Origin: Agathobaculum sp. NTUH-O15-33
Lineage (GTDB): Bacteria > Bacillota > Clostridia > Oscillospirales > Butyricicoccaceae
Direction: 5' to 3'
NCBI RefSeq assembly: GCF_033193315.1
Contig: NZ_CP136187.1
Location: 3,107,501 to 3,171,500, forward strand
DNA: 64,000 nt
Part shown: positions 44,730 to 53,313 of the stretch, piece by piece
Numbering within the stretch: position 1 is the first letter of the stretch
How the letters are laid out: each line of letters opens with the position of its first letter
The notes under the pieces: generated by a model
What the model saw: the letters and a program-made list of their open reading frames with translations, nothing else
Told to the model about the DNA's origin: nothing
The model's database searches: none
Made by a program: the position numbers and the translations under genes

Positions 44730-46204
44730 CAAACCGGCTCGCCCCATTTGCGGATTAAATACGCGCGGCCCGCCTCGCCGGCGTTTTCATAGTCGTCGTA
44801 CTGGTCGCGCGTCCATGTTACGCCCGCGGCGCGCGGAGCTTCCGCCGGGTGCGTCCAGTACACGCAAAAGCAGCGCAGGCTGTCCACATCGTGCGTCAGG
44901 GCGTGCGGTTCCTTGGCATACACATTGGGCCGCGCCTTGTCGCGCTGTATGCGCGATAGGCAGCGGAACAGGTTTTCAGCCGCGCCTTCGCAAAGCGTCA
45001 GGCCGCCGTCCCGCAGCCATTCCTTGATCGCCGCGCACCCGGCGGGCAGGTCGTTCGATGTTTTCGTCAGCACCGCCCCGTGCTCGGCAAAAATCGCGGC
45101 CCGGCTTTTGCCCGATTCCTGCGAGCGGCTCCATAGGTCGGGCGGCGCGAGCATTTGCTCAATCCTTTCACCCGCGGACAACTCGCGCAGCTTTGCCGCC
45201 GCCTCGCCGATGGTCAGGTCCGGCGCGTCAAACTCTCGGTACACCGCCGCCCGGTTTTCGGGCGAGACCGCCACCCAATGCGCCGAAAACATATCCAGCC
45301 CGTAATCGATACACACATACCGCCGCCAGCCCTCCATATCAGGCGCGGCGCGCACATGCGTGTGCCGTTTTACCTCCGGGAAGAACGCGCCGCCGGGTAT
45401 GGTGAGCGCTTCCTCCGGCGTGGCCGGGTACTCCTGCATAATCAGGTCGCCCAAATCCCGCCGCGTCTGCTCGTACCATGCCGCGTCCCGCCGGGGGTCG
45501 GCGTACCACGGGATGAACAGCTTGTGAAACCCGTTGTCCTCCGTGTACAGCTCCTCGAACAGCGTGCCGCGTTCGATGGTGGACAGCCCCAGCACCCGGC
45601 CGCCCGTGGGCCGGTTGATCGTCGGGTAAGCGGAAAGCCAGATTTCGCGCGCGTTCTCCTGAAAGGCCCATTCGTCCAGCAACAGCAGATTAGCCGTGAA
45701 CGACCGCCCCGCGCCGCCCGCCGAAGCAAAGGCGCGGAAAGCAGATTTTTGCCCGCTCGGAAACGTGATCGTTACCGATAGCACGGTATGCGAATAGGTC
45801 GGCCCGCCCCAGTTCGCCGCGCCGTCCTCCCGCACCAGCTCAGGCATGTTTTTCAGTTCCACCGCCCACAGCCGCCGCACCAGTTCCTTGGCCTCTTCCT
45901 CGGTGCGGGACAGCGCGATACAGGTGTGCCCCTCGCAAAACAACAGCTCGTGCAGCGCCGCCGAAAGCGCCAGCCATGTAATGCCGAGCTGCCGCGCCTT
46001 TAGGATGATCGTCAGCCGGTTCGATAGTATTTCCGATAGCGCCTCGCGCTGCATGGGCCACAGCCGGAACGGCTGAATGATCTCGGCGGCGTCCTTATCC
46101 TCGATGTGACAGTATGTCTCGATAAAGTAATGCGCGTTCGCGCGGCAGTGCGCCCATTCGCCCTCTCTCACGCGGTGCAGGGCGTCGCGTTCAGCCGTGT
46201 CCAC
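44726..46204 (-). CDS. Terminase large subunit
   Basis: 492 residues from GTG 46204, overlapping the small terminase end by 14 bp. ATPase: a degenerate Walker A region, LKARQLGITWLALSAALHEL, and LLLLDEWAFQ as Walker B. Nuclease-like C-terminal half: VCIDYGLDMFSAHWVAV. It pumps DNA into the head and cuts concatemers. The start is chosen because the frame upstream is R/C-rich noise antisense to real signal and the site GGAAGAGC precedes GTG. Confidence 0.93.
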   Translation of the reverse strand: MDTAERDALHRVREGEWAHCRANAHYFIETYCHIEDKDAAEIIQPFRLWPMQREALSEILSNRLTIILKARQLGITWLALSAALHELLFCEGHTCIALSRTEEEAKELVRRLWAVELKNMPELVREDGAANWGGPTYSHTVLSVTITFPSGQKSAFRAFASAGGAGRSFTANLLLLDEWAFQENAREIWLSAYPTINRPTGGRVLGLSTIERGTLFEELYTEDNGFHKLFIPWYADPRRDAAWYEQTRRDLGDLIMQEYPATPEEALTIPGGAFFPEVKRHTHVRAAPDMEGWRRYVCIDYGLDMFSAHWVAVSPENRAAVYREFDAPDLTIGEAAAKLRELSAGERIEQMLAPPDLWSRSQESGKSRAAIFAEHGAVLTKTSNDLPAGCAAIKEWLRDGGLTLCEGAAENLFRCLSRIQRDKARPNVYAKEPHALTHDVDSLRCFCVYWTHPAEAPRAAGVTWTRDQYDDYENAGEAGRAYLIRKWGEPVW

Positions 46205-46433
46205 CGCGCTCTTCCGCGCCGGATACGCCGAGCCGCCGCGCGACCTTGTGCAGCAGCGCACGGTCGGCCTCGGAAAGCGCGCCCTCGGTCGGCTGTGTCT
46301 CCCGCGCTGCCTTGGCCCACAATTCGGACGCCCGGATGCGGTCGGCCGTCTTTTCATCCTCACTGCGGACAATGCGCATCCAAAAGTCGCTGACCTCGCG
46401 CATATCCGCCGTTTTATCCTGCAAATTCCCCAT
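46191..46433 (-). CDS. Terminase small subunit-like protein
   Basis: 80 residues from ATG 46433 (MGNLQDKTADMREVSDFWMRIVRSEDEKTADRIRASELWAKAARE...), after AAGGAAGAGG. The helical RIRASELWAKA segment is typical of short terminase small subunits, which recognise phage DNA. It directly precedes the large subunit. Confidence 0.78.
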   Translation of the reverse strand: MGNLQDKTADMREVSDFWMRIVRSEDEKTADRIRASELWAKAARETQPTEGALSEADRALLHKVARRLGVSGAEERGGHG

Positions 46434-46449
46434 TTTATCCTCTTCCTTT

Positions 46450-46599
46450 TTACGTAGTTTCCGTATTTTCTTTGCCGCAAACCAGTTCCTCCAGTACGCG
46501 CCGCACGGTATCCGGCAGCGTGCGCTTCTCCATATACGCTGCAAGATCGTCGCATACACGCCCATCCGCCATCACGTTTACGATTACCGGCTCGTCCAT
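46450..46599 (-). CDS. Small phage protein before the terminase genes
   Basis: 49 residues (MDEPVIVNVMADGRVCDDLAAYMEKRT...). Strong site GGGAGGTGG before ATG 46599. First gene of the packaging/late operon. No known domain. Confidence 0.6.
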   Translation of the reverse strand: MDEPVIVNVMADGRVCDDLAAYMEKRTLPDTVRRVLEELVCGKENTETT

Positions 46600-46734
46600 T
46601 CGCGCCACCTCCCGCACATTCTATGCCGCGGCGGCTCGTCCTCTTGCCAAGTCCGGTTTATCGTACAGGTAATGCGGTATGATAGTGCTGTAACCAAAAA
46701 CCACCCCAATCTTTTCGGTTTCCCTTGACAAGTA

Positions 46735-46865
46735 CGTTATCGAGTATTACCATAAGAGTGTCATCAGTGTTAATACTCGGCTGAGTACTTTTCTCATTCT
46801 CATAATAGTACTGCGCCAAGTATAAGTCAACGTAAATTTACTCTATCAAGAAATTTTAGTATACT
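46735..46865. promoter_or_regulatory. Phage genetic switch: divergent promoters and operators
   Basis: Rightward repressor promoter TTTACT (46837-46842), 17 bp, TATACT (46860-46865). Leftward promoter (minus strand) TTGACT (46830-46825), 17 bp, TATTAT (46807-46802), reading toward the terminase genes. A perfect 9-bp dyad CGAGTATTA / TAATACTCG (46741-46779) and further GAGTACT half-sites lie downstream of the leftward promoter. Another TTGACA is at 46735. Fits a lysogeny switch run by the adjacent repressor. Confidence 0.65.
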
Positions 46866-46888
46866 TGTACAACAAAGGACGGGGTATT

Positions 46889-47278
46889 ATGAGCACTTTG
46901 TATGAAACAATCGAGCATCTTTGCCTGTCTCAAGGCATTAACGCGACCAAGCTGTGCAAAAGCATCGGCATCAGCCGCGGCATCCTCACCGATCTGAAAA
47001 TGGGCCGCAAAAAGACGCTGGCAGTCGATACGCTTTCCAAGATCGCTTATTATTTCGGCGTGTCCGTAGAATATTTGCTCAGCGGTGGGCAAACAGAAAA
47101 ACCGGGCGCTGAAAGCGGCCCGGCGATTGGGATGGACGATTTTACCTATGCGATGCATCACGAATCCAAAAAGCTGACCGACGCGGATAAGGAGCTTTTG
47201 CTCCGCATGGCGCGCCAGCTCAACGACGCAAGGCAAGCGAGGCGAAAAAACAATGGAGGAACTGACAAAACTGTATAG
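46889..47278 (+). CDS. Phage repressor, Cro/C1-type HTH
   Basis: 129 residues. HTH: LCLSQGINATKLCKSIGISRGILTDLKMGRKKTLAVDTLSKIAYYFGVSVEYLLSG. The C-terminal part is short and charged with no LexA-type protease, so inactivation by the ImmA-like peptidase encoded next is likely. ATG 46889 after AGGACGGGG. Overlaps the ImmA gene by 26 bp. Confidence 0.9.
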   Translation: MSTLYETIEHLCLSQGINATKLCKSIGISRGILTDLKMGRKKTLAVDTLSKIAYYFGVSVEYLLSGGQTEKPGAESGPAIGMDDFTYAMHHESKKLTDADKELLLRMARQLNDARQARRKNNGGTDKTV

Positions 47279-47690
47279 ACGCCTGTACGACGGCGGACAT
47301 TTCCTGTTTGACGGCGCATTCGCCTTTTCGGACGAGAGCGTCAAATCCTCGGTGGTAGAGGTAGGCGGGGACTATGGCGTGTTTCTGGATTCCGGCCGCG
47401 TGGACGGCGCGGCCGAGGAAGCCGAGCTCATCGCGCACGAGTGCGGCCATATTGAAACCGGCACCACGCACGCGGTGTACAGCCCCTTTGAACTGGTCGC
47501 CCAGCACGAAAACCGGGCCAACAAATGGGCCGTGCACGAACTTTTACCGCGCGAGGAATTGCAGCGCGCGATCCGCGCGGGCTGCACCGAACCGTGGGAG
47601 CTGGCCGAGTTTTTGGGCCGCACCGAGCAGTTCATCCGCTTGGCGGTACAAATCTACGAAAAAGAAAAAACGCCCGAAGCAGTAAACTGA
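47253..47690 (+). CDS. ImmA/IrrE-family metallopeptidase
   Basis: 145 residues. Zinc motif HECGH (AEEAELIAHECGHIETG) with a downstream ENRANKWA segment, typical of ImmA/DUF955. In ICEBs1 and related elements ImmA cuts the paired ImmR repressor after a host signal; the overlap with the repressor gene supports the same pairing. The last codons double as the left arm of the terminator hairpin. Confidence 0.9.
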   Translation: MEELTKLYRRLYDGGHFLFDGAFAFSDESVKSSVVEVGGDYGVFLDSGRVDGAAEEAELIAHECGHIETGTTHAVYSPFELVAQHENRANKWAVHELLPREELQRAIRAGCTEPWELAEFLGRTEQFIRLAVQIYEKEKTPEAVN

Positions 47691-47998
47691 ACTGCTTCGG
47701 GCGTTTAGCTTATCAAAGAACCCCTCGCGCCGCAGCGCGCATGAAATAGAATTTTGCCGTTTACGGCAAAATTCACAAAAACCGGGAGCAGAAGGTGAAT
47801 TGGCCGTAGGCCAAGAGAGGCCGGCCTGGGCCGTGTATCTCGGTTTTTTTACAAACCGACTTCAAGTGTGCCAGTAAGGCGCGCGCAGAAGCCGGAATTC
47901 TCGATCGAAATGGGGCTTTGTTTCGATCGACAGGCTGTCAAAACTTGTTTTTTGACAGCCTGCGCCCGAAGCAGTAAACTGAACTGCTTCGGGCGTTT
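47671..47998. repeat. Hairpin repeat, copy 2, with duplicated terminator at both ends
   Basis: The 36-bp terminator CGCCCGAAGCAGTAAACTGA... (stem ACGCCCGAAGCAG/CTGCTTCGGGCGT) occurs at 47671-47706 and again at 47963-47998. Between them is a 256-bp block with several hairpins, including GAATTTTGCCGT/ACGGCAAAATTC, GGCCGTAGGCC, and the GATCGAAA..TTTCGATC and TGTCAAAA..TTTTGACA stems shared with the copy at 13374-13720. No gene. Confidence 0.75.
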
Positions 47999-48000
47999 TT

Positions 48001-48285
48001 TCATTGGTTGTGGTGCGGGCCGCCTTCTGTAGCCGCCCATTTTTTGCATTGCTCGATCCGTTTGCCGTCGTCGCCCTGCGCCTTATCGTACGCAAACTGC
48101 GTCAGCAGGCCGCAGGGAAAATCGGCGCATACGCCGCAGTGTTCCAGCGCCCTGTCCTCGCAGCACGCCTTGACCGGGCAGAGGTCCCCCCAAAAGGGTT
48201 TTTCTATGTATACGCAGCCCTTGCAATGCATCTGTTCCCGGTATTCGCATGCTCCGCACAAAATACCGCATCTCGATTCCGCCAT
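48001..48285 (-). CDS. DUF3795 cysteine-rich protein
   Basis: 94 residues. CGILCGACEYREQMHCKGCVY ... CPVKACCEDRALEHCGVCADFPC: the eight-plus cysteines of DUF3795, which probably binds zinc or an iron-sulfur cluster. Function unknown. Convergent with the ImmA gene; cargo-like position within the element. ATG 48285, with AGGAGGTACTACC upstream. Confidence 0.88.
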   Translation of the reverse strand: MAESRCGILCGACEYREQMHCKGCVYIEKPFWGDLCPVKACCEDRALEHCGVCADFPCGLLTQFAYDKAQGDDGKRIEQCKKWAATEGGPHHNQ

Positions 48286-48348
48286 AGGTAGTACCTCCTG
48301 TTTCTATTGTTTCCAGCATAACACGCCGAACCGGACGCCGTGCTGTCC

Positions 48349-49254
48349 TTATTCCTCATAATTTTCAAGCGCCGCGATCAGGCGCGCTTTCAGCAGCGGC
48401 CGCATTTCCTTGGGCTCGATCAACCGCGCCCGTTCGCCAAAGCTCAGAACCCATTGCAGCAGGTATTCCGCGCCCGTGAAGGGAAAGGAAAAAAGCAGCG
48501 TACCTTCCGCCTCTTCGATAAAGCTGTCCGGCCCGTATTCCTCGATCAGGCGAAACTTTTCGCTGCCCGCAAAACGGATCACGGCGTGCAGCTCGTCGGT
48601 AAAGCACCGGTCAAAATCCCGCTTATCCGCCGGTATCTCGGTGGGGATAAAGTGCCGGTCCGTCTGCGTCAGCTCGCTCATACGGTTGAGCTTGAACAGC
48701 CGAAACTCCCCGTTTTCCCGTTCCCGGCCAAACGCATACCAGCTCGACCACCGGAACACCACCAGATAAGGCTCCAGTTCGATCAGCCGCTCCCCGTTTT
48801 TGTTAAAATACCGAAAGGCAACGCACCCATGCGCCTCTATCCCGGCCTGTAACGCTTCGATCTTAGGCGCAAGGGCGCTTTTATAAAAGGAAGCCAGATC
48901 GATCACCATATGGTTATTGCCGACCAGCTTATCCCCCTTCACCATGAACTTGTCCCGGATTCTTTGATACTTCGGCCCGTACGATACGCTTTCCAGTGAA
49001 GCAAGCCCTGTCAAGATCGCGTCGCGGTCCGCTTTGGTCAAAAGCGCCTTGTCAATCTTGTAGCTTTCCATAATGGAAATGCCGCCGTTCGCGCCCTGCA
49101 CGGTCGCGATGGGAATGCCCGCCTTGCTTAGCGTTTCGATATCGCGCCCAATGGTCCTGCGCGATACCTCGAACCGTTCGGCCAGCGCGGGGGCCGTCAT
49201 CTTTTCATTTTGCAGCAGCAATACGAGAATGCCGATCAACCTATCAATTTTCAT
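48349..49254 (-). CDS. WYL-domain transcriptional regulator (YafY-like)
   Basis: 301 residues. N-terminal HTH_11 (IDRLIGILVLLLQNEKMTAPALAERFEVSRRTIGRDIETLSKAGIPI), then a WYL ligand-binding domain (VFRWSSWYAFGRERENGEFRLFKLNRMSEL). Such regulators often respond to nucleic acids or nucleotides and occur near defence genes. No obvious target gene adjoins it other than DUF3795 and the CatB-like gene. Confidence 0.9.
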   Translation of the reverse strand: MKIDRLIGILVLLLQNEKMTAPALAERFEVSRRTIGRDIETLSKAGIPIATVQGANGGISIMESYKIDKALLTKADRDAILTGLASLESVSYGPKYQRIRDKFMVKGDKLVGNNHMVIDLASFYKSALAPKIEALQAGIEAHGCVAFRYFNKNGERLIELEPYLVVFRWSSWYAFGRERENGEFRLFKLNRMSELTQTDRHFIPTEIPADKRDFDRCFTDELHAVIRFAGSEKFRLIEEYGPDSFIEEAEGTLLFSFPFTGAEYLLQWVLSFGERARLIEPKEMRPLLKARLIAALENYEE

Positions 49255-49373
49255 ACCGCTCTCCCGCTTTTATTTTTTCACGTTATGCGAAGCGCTCCAT
49301 CCGGCATATCCTTTAAAATACAGCGCGTTTCCATTCTATCACCGCGAACCGGACAGCAGCCCGCCCTGTTCCT

Positions 49374-49407
49374 CAAAAAAACGGCGCGGCGTTTTACCGC
49401 CGCGCCG
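49374..49407 (-). terminator. Terminator of the CatB-like gene
   Basis: On the minus strand CGGCGCGGCG / CGCCGCGCCG with loop GTAAAA and seven T residues, right after the stop at 49417. Confidence 0.88.
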
Positions 49408-49416
49408 TGCCTGTGT

Positions 49417-50064
49417 TTATACCTGTCCGCAGGCGCGCGCCAAAGCCCGCGCGTCGCCCCTTTTGATCAGGGGCAAAAGTTTTTTGATCTGCTCGTGCGG
49501 CAGATCCCACCACCGGAGCGCTTGGAGGCGTTCTATGGTATCCTCGTCAAAGCGTTTGCGGATCGGCTTTGCCGGTACGCCGCCCACGATCGTGTAGGGC
49601 GCTACGTCCTTTGTCACAACCGCCCTTGTGCCGATGATCGCGCCGTTTCCAATGCGCACGCCGGAAAGAACGACCGCCTCGTAACCGATCCAAACATCGT
49701 TGCCGATCTCTATATCGCCCTTGTTGTCCCACGCAGTCGCGACCTCGGCGACCGGCGTGTCCCATTCCTCAAAAAACAGAGGAAACGGATAGGTGGAAAG
49801 CGAACGCATCGTGTGGTTGGCGCTGGTAAAAATGAATTTTGCGCCGCACGCGATGGAGCAAAACTTTCCGATTTTCAGGCGATCCCTGTTGATCGGATAG
49901 TGATAAAGCACGTTGTTTTTCTCAAATAGGGTGGGATCGTTTACAAAATCGTTGTACATTGTATACGCGCCGATCGAGATATTGGGATTTTGGACCACCG
50001 CGTCCAGATAAACGGTCTGCTTATCGTTTGAACGCGGATATATTTTTTCTGCCGGAATAGACAT
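49417..50064 (-). CDS. CatB-related O-acetyltransferase (xenobiotic acetyltransferase, left-handed beta-helix)
   Basis: 215 residues. Hexapeptide repeats form a left-handed beta-helix (IEIGNDVWIGYEAVVLSGVRIGNGAIIGTRAVVTKDVAPYTIVGGVPAKPIRKRF). FIFTSANHTMRSLSTYPF holds the catalytic His of the CatB/Vat group. Relatives acetylate chloramphenicol or streptogramin A, but many have unknown substrates, so resistance is only a possibility. Own terminator; cargo between the lysogeny module and the recombinase. Confidence 0.85.
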   Translation of the reverse strand: MSIPAEKIYPRSNDKQTVYLDAVVQNPNISIGAYTMYNDFVNDPTLFEKNNVLYHYPINRDRLKIGKFCSIACGAKFIFTSANHTMRSLSTYPFPLFFEEWDTPVAEVATAWDNKGDIEIGNDVWIGYEAVVLSGVRIGNGAIIGTRAVVTKDVAPYTIVGGVPAKPIRKRFDEDTIERLQALRWWDLPHEQIKKLLPLIKRGDARALARACGQV

Positions 50065-50209
50065 CGTGAAGCCTCCTGAATTATGATTTTATGGTGCTAT
50101 TCCGGCTACTGCAATGCACCGTTTCACTTTCATTCACCAGCTTTCCTCCCTAGTGTAATCCCCCGCCGAGAGATTGTCAATTTTTAAAAAAAGGAAGGGG
50201 CGCTTTCCC

Positions 50210-51589
50210 ATGCCGGACAGTGTGATCCAGACCGTGTGCGGCTATGTGCGCGTTTCCACCGAAAACCAGCTTGAAAACTACAGTATCGACGAGCAAGCGC
50301 GCCGCATTGAAAGCTTTTGCCGCGCCAAGGGCTGGCGCTTGCAGCAGATTTTTACGGACGGCGGCTATTCCGGCGGCACGACGGACCGGCCCGCCTTGCA
50401 CGCTCTGCTGCGGCAGGTGCGGCGCGGCGGTGTGGACGCGGTCGTTGTTTACAAGCTCGATCGCCTGAGCCGCAGTCAAAAGGACACGCTGCTGCTGATC
50501 GAGGACGAATTTCTGGCTCATCACACGGATTTTGTCTCCATCAACGAGAATTTTGATACCTCCTCCCCCTTTGGGCGGGCGATGATCGGCATGCTGTCCG
50601 TCTTTGCCCAGCTTGAAAAGGATCAGATCACAGAGCGGTTCACCATGGGACGCATCGGCCGCAGCAAGGCCGGATATTTTCACGGCGGCGGCAGCATACC
50701 CTTTGGCTACCGGTACGAAAACGGCCTGCTGCTGGCGGACGGAATCCGCGCCATGCTGGTGCGCGATATTTTCGCCCGTTTCCTCGCGGGTCAAAGCCTT
50801 GGCGCGATCGCGCGCGATATGGCCGCGTCCGGCGGCGACGCGTGGACGGCGCGCAAGGTGCGCGCCATTCTTTCAAACACCGTGTATATCGGCAAGGTGA
50901 AATTTGCGGGCGCCGTGTACGACGGCGTGCACGAGGCGCTAATCTCTTCGGCTGATTTTGCCGCCGCAAACCGCCTGCTTGCCGCTTCTCCGCCGGTAGA
51001 ACAGGCGAAAGCGCCGATGAAAACGCCGTTTCGCGCGGAAACGCTGCTTTCCGGCCTTGTCCGCTGCGGGCGGTGCGGCGCGCGGTACGCGGGCGCGCAC
51101 GGCTTTTACAAATGCTATTCGCGCTCTAAAACCGCCAAAAAGCAGGTGCGCGACCCGGCCTGTAAAAACGATAACTGGCCCATCGAGACGCTTGACCGCG
51201 TCGTATCCGCCGCGCTCACCGCGCTTTTGAGCGCACCCGGCGTGCTGGAAAACGTTTTATCACACGTTCAGCCCCATGGCGAGGACCCCGCCGCTTTGCG
51301 CCGCCTGCTGCAAGAAAACCGCGCCGAGACCGCGCGCCTGCTCGATCTAGCCCAGCACGGCGCGGCCGGACTCGCCCCACTGGCCGAACGCCTGACCGCC
51401 CGTGAAAGCGAGCGCGTCGCGCTTGAGGCGCGCCTTGCCAAAGCCGACGCGCCGCCCGCTGTCCCGCCTCAGACCTTTGCCGAAGCCTATGCCCGCGCGC
51501 CCCTTGCGGCCCGCCGCCTGCTGCTCAGCACGCTCATCTCCCGTATCACGCTGGACGGCGCCCGCGTGGAGATCCAGTGGCGCATATAA
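50210..51589 (+). CDS. Large serine recombinase (integrase of the element)
   Basis: 459 residues from ATG 50210, after AAGGAAGGGG. Resolvase domain with the catalytic Ser in CGYVRVSTENQLENYSIDEQ and the Arg pair in YKLDRLSRSQKDT; the recombinase domain (GGGSIPFGYRYENG..., WTARKVRAILSNTVYIGKV) follows; then a zinc ribbon (LVRCGRCGARYAG ... CKNDNW) and a helical coiled-coil end. It should recombine attP with the feoB attB without homology. Excision normally also needs a small directionality factor, which I cannot identify. BlaI/BlaR1 lie between it and attR. Confidence 0.93.
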   Translation: MPDSVIQTVCGYVRVSTENQLENYSIDEQARRIESFCRAKGWRLQQIFTDGGYSGGTTDRPALHALLRQVRRGGVDAVVVYKLDRLSRSQKDTLLLIEDEFLAHHTDFVSINENFDTSSPFGRAMIGMLSVFAQLEKDQITERFTMGRIGRSKAGYFHGGGSIPFGYRYENGLLLADGIRAMLVRDIFARFLAGQSLGAIARDMAASGGDAWTARKVRAILSNTVYIGKVKFAGAVYDGVHEALISSADFAAANRLLAASPPVEQAKAPMKTPFRAETLLSGLVRCGRCGARYAGAHGFYKCYSRSKTAKKQVRDPACKNDNWPIETLDRVVSAALTALLSAPGVLENVLSHVQPHGEDPAALRRLLQENRAETARLLDLAQHGAAGLAPLAERLTARESERVALEARLAKADAPPAVPPQTFAEAYARAPLAARRLLLSTLISRITLDGARVEIQWRI

Positions 51590-51610
51590 ACCGATCACGC
51601 ACAAAGCGCA

Positions 51611-51639
51611 AAAGGCGGCGCATAAATGGCGCCGCCTTT
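51611..51639. terminator. Bidirectional terminator between recombinase and BlaR1-like gene
   Basis: AAAGGCGGCGC / GCGCCGCCTTT with loop ATAAATG, between two convergent genes. Confidence 0.8.
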
Positions 51640-51656
51640 CTAACGTTAACACGTTA

Positions 51657-53312
51657 TCATTCTTCCCGATATTTTTTCTCCAGCCGATCAACAATATCTT
51701 GCTCGTAATCATTTGCCTTGGACCAGTATTCCTGCGCTTTTTCATCGGATATGCTTTCGATACCCGTGATCTCACCCACTCCATCTCGGATTGCCGCTAG
51801 ATTCACGGTTCCGGCCGCATCCGTCCATAGCGTTCCAAACCAGCCGTCTTCGAGCTGGTCAACAAACGATTTCACCCGCTGCCCATTGTAGTACAGCGCC
51901 TCATCCGCTTCAGAATAGGTGACGCCGAACGGCTGATATTGCTCGTATTTATTCGGGCCAACCGTGACGTTTTCTTGAACTGTTACACGGTCTTGCACAT
52001 TTGCAAAGCGTTCATCCGCAAAGAAAGCATCTTGATAGGCCTGCGCCTTTTGCGCGGAAATGCTCTGAATCCCCGTGATCTGACCGGCGCCATTCCTAAC
52101 GGCCGACAAATTTGCATGCCCGGCTTCATTTAAATAGAAAGCCTCGGCATCCGATCCATCGTCTGCAAACAGCCGCACAGGCTGCCCGTCATACAGCAGT
52201 TTTGTGCCATCCTCCGAGATCGTGATCCCGAAAGCGGCGTATGCGGCATAAACATCGGGATTTGGCAGAAAGGAAACAGCGGTCGAAGGGGCAAATGCCG
52301 TACTTTGATTTTTGCCCGCCGGTGGGATCTGCGTTTTCGCATTTGTAGCAAACGCACCCCCTGTTCCCAGCGTGAGTACCAGCGCGCCGCAGAGGACCGC
52401 AAGGCCAGATTTCTTTTTGCTCATATCCATAATGGAAAAGATTCTTTGTTTCATACCCTTCTTGCCTCCATAAAAATGCGTGGATAAAGCGGTTTTTCGC
52501 TTCGATCGGTATCGAACCACGCTGATAATCGTTTCGCTGTAATATTGGCGGGTTTCCGCGTCCGTGCCGCGCACAACTTCCTCGTCGCAGGACGCTTCGC
52601 ATTGAACGCCGATCGCATTTGTCATCAGGTAAACAATGGGATTAAACCAGTGAATCGCGGTCGCGAGCAGAATCAGGCATTTATACCAAAGGTCTTTCCG
52701 CTTGTCATGCACTAGCTCGTGCTTTAGGATCAAGCGGAGTTCCTCCTTTGCAAAGTCTGCTTTCGGCAACAGGATCCGGGGTCTGATAAACCCTATCATC
52801 ATAGGGCCGCCGATGCTGTCACAAATCTGCAAGCGGAGATCGCGGGATACCCCCATTTCCTTTTTTAAATTTTGAAACAGCGCCAGTGTCTGTTCATCTG
52901 TTACGTTTACGCTCCAACGCGCCGCCAGCTTGGAAAAGCGCACATGCTTGATCGCATGATAAACAAGAAATACGAGCATACCTGCGAGCCATATCGCCGC
53001 CGCGGCCTGCCACCATGCGAGATGCGAAAAAGTAGAAGAAAGCGCGGGTTCCGCGGGTACGGCAACCGGCGCCCTGTTGCCGATTTGTATCGTAGTCGCA
53101 GCCGCCTGACCCGGCATATTAACTTTGACAACGGCATTGTGGAAACGCGGCCGAAAAGGGATCACCAGCCCCGCCACCAGAACCAGCCATGCGTAATACC
53201 GGCCCGTTGCGGAATAACGCTTTGCAAGCAGCGGCGTGAGCGCCATATAAAACAGCGCAAGCGCCGACATGGTGACGGAGCATACCAAAAGCATAATCAT
53301 CAAGCTCCGCAA
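51657..53312 (-). CDS. BlaR1-like M56 metallopeptidase sensor without a penicillin-binding domain
   Basis: 551 residues from a TTG (53312) two bases after the BlaI stop, with AAGGGGGG 7 nt upstream. Four membrane segments enclose the zinc peptidase motif HELVHDKRKDLWYK and a downstream CEASCDEEVV. BlaR1 proteins cut BlaI on sensing a beta-lactam through a C-terminal transpeptidase-like domain; here that domain is absent. Instead there are two related repeats of about 70 residues (FGITISEDGTKLLYDGQPVRLF... and FGVTYSEADEALYYNGQRVKSF..., each ending ITGI-SIS-KAQ). The signal is therefore probably something else. Confidence 0.87.
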   Translation of the reverse strand: MRSLMIMLLVCSVTMSALALFYMALTPLLAKRYSATGRYYAWLVLVAGLVIPFRPRFHNAVVKVNMPGQAAATTIQIGNRAPVAVPAEPALSSTFSHLAWWQAAAAIWLAGMLVFLVYHAIKHVRFSKLAARWSVNVTDEQTLALFQNLKKEMGVSRDLRLQICDSIGGPMMIGFIRPRILLPKADFAKEELRLILKHELVHDKRKDLWYKCLILLATAIHWFNPIVYLMTNAIGVQCEASCDEEVVRGTDAETRQYYSETIISVVRYRSKRKTALSTHFYGGKKGMKQRIFSIMDMSKKKSGLAVLCGALVLTLGTGGAFATNAKTQIPPAGKNQSTAFAPSTAVSFLPNPDVYAAYAAFGITISEDGTKLLYDGQPVRLFADDGSDAEAFYLNEAGHANLSAVRNGAGQITGIQSISAQKAQAYQDAFFADERFANVQDRVTVQENVTVGPNKYEQYQPFGVTYSEADEALYYNGQRVKSFVDQLEDGWFGTLWTDAAGTVNLAAIRDGVGEITGIESISDEKAQEYWSKANDYEQDIVDRLEKKYREE

Positions 53313-53313
53313 G

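Noticed and set aside
49417..50064. Calling the CatB-like gene a chloramphenicol or streptogramin resistance gene
   Set aside because: The hexapeptide acetyltransferase family is broad and no residue visible here fixes the substrate.
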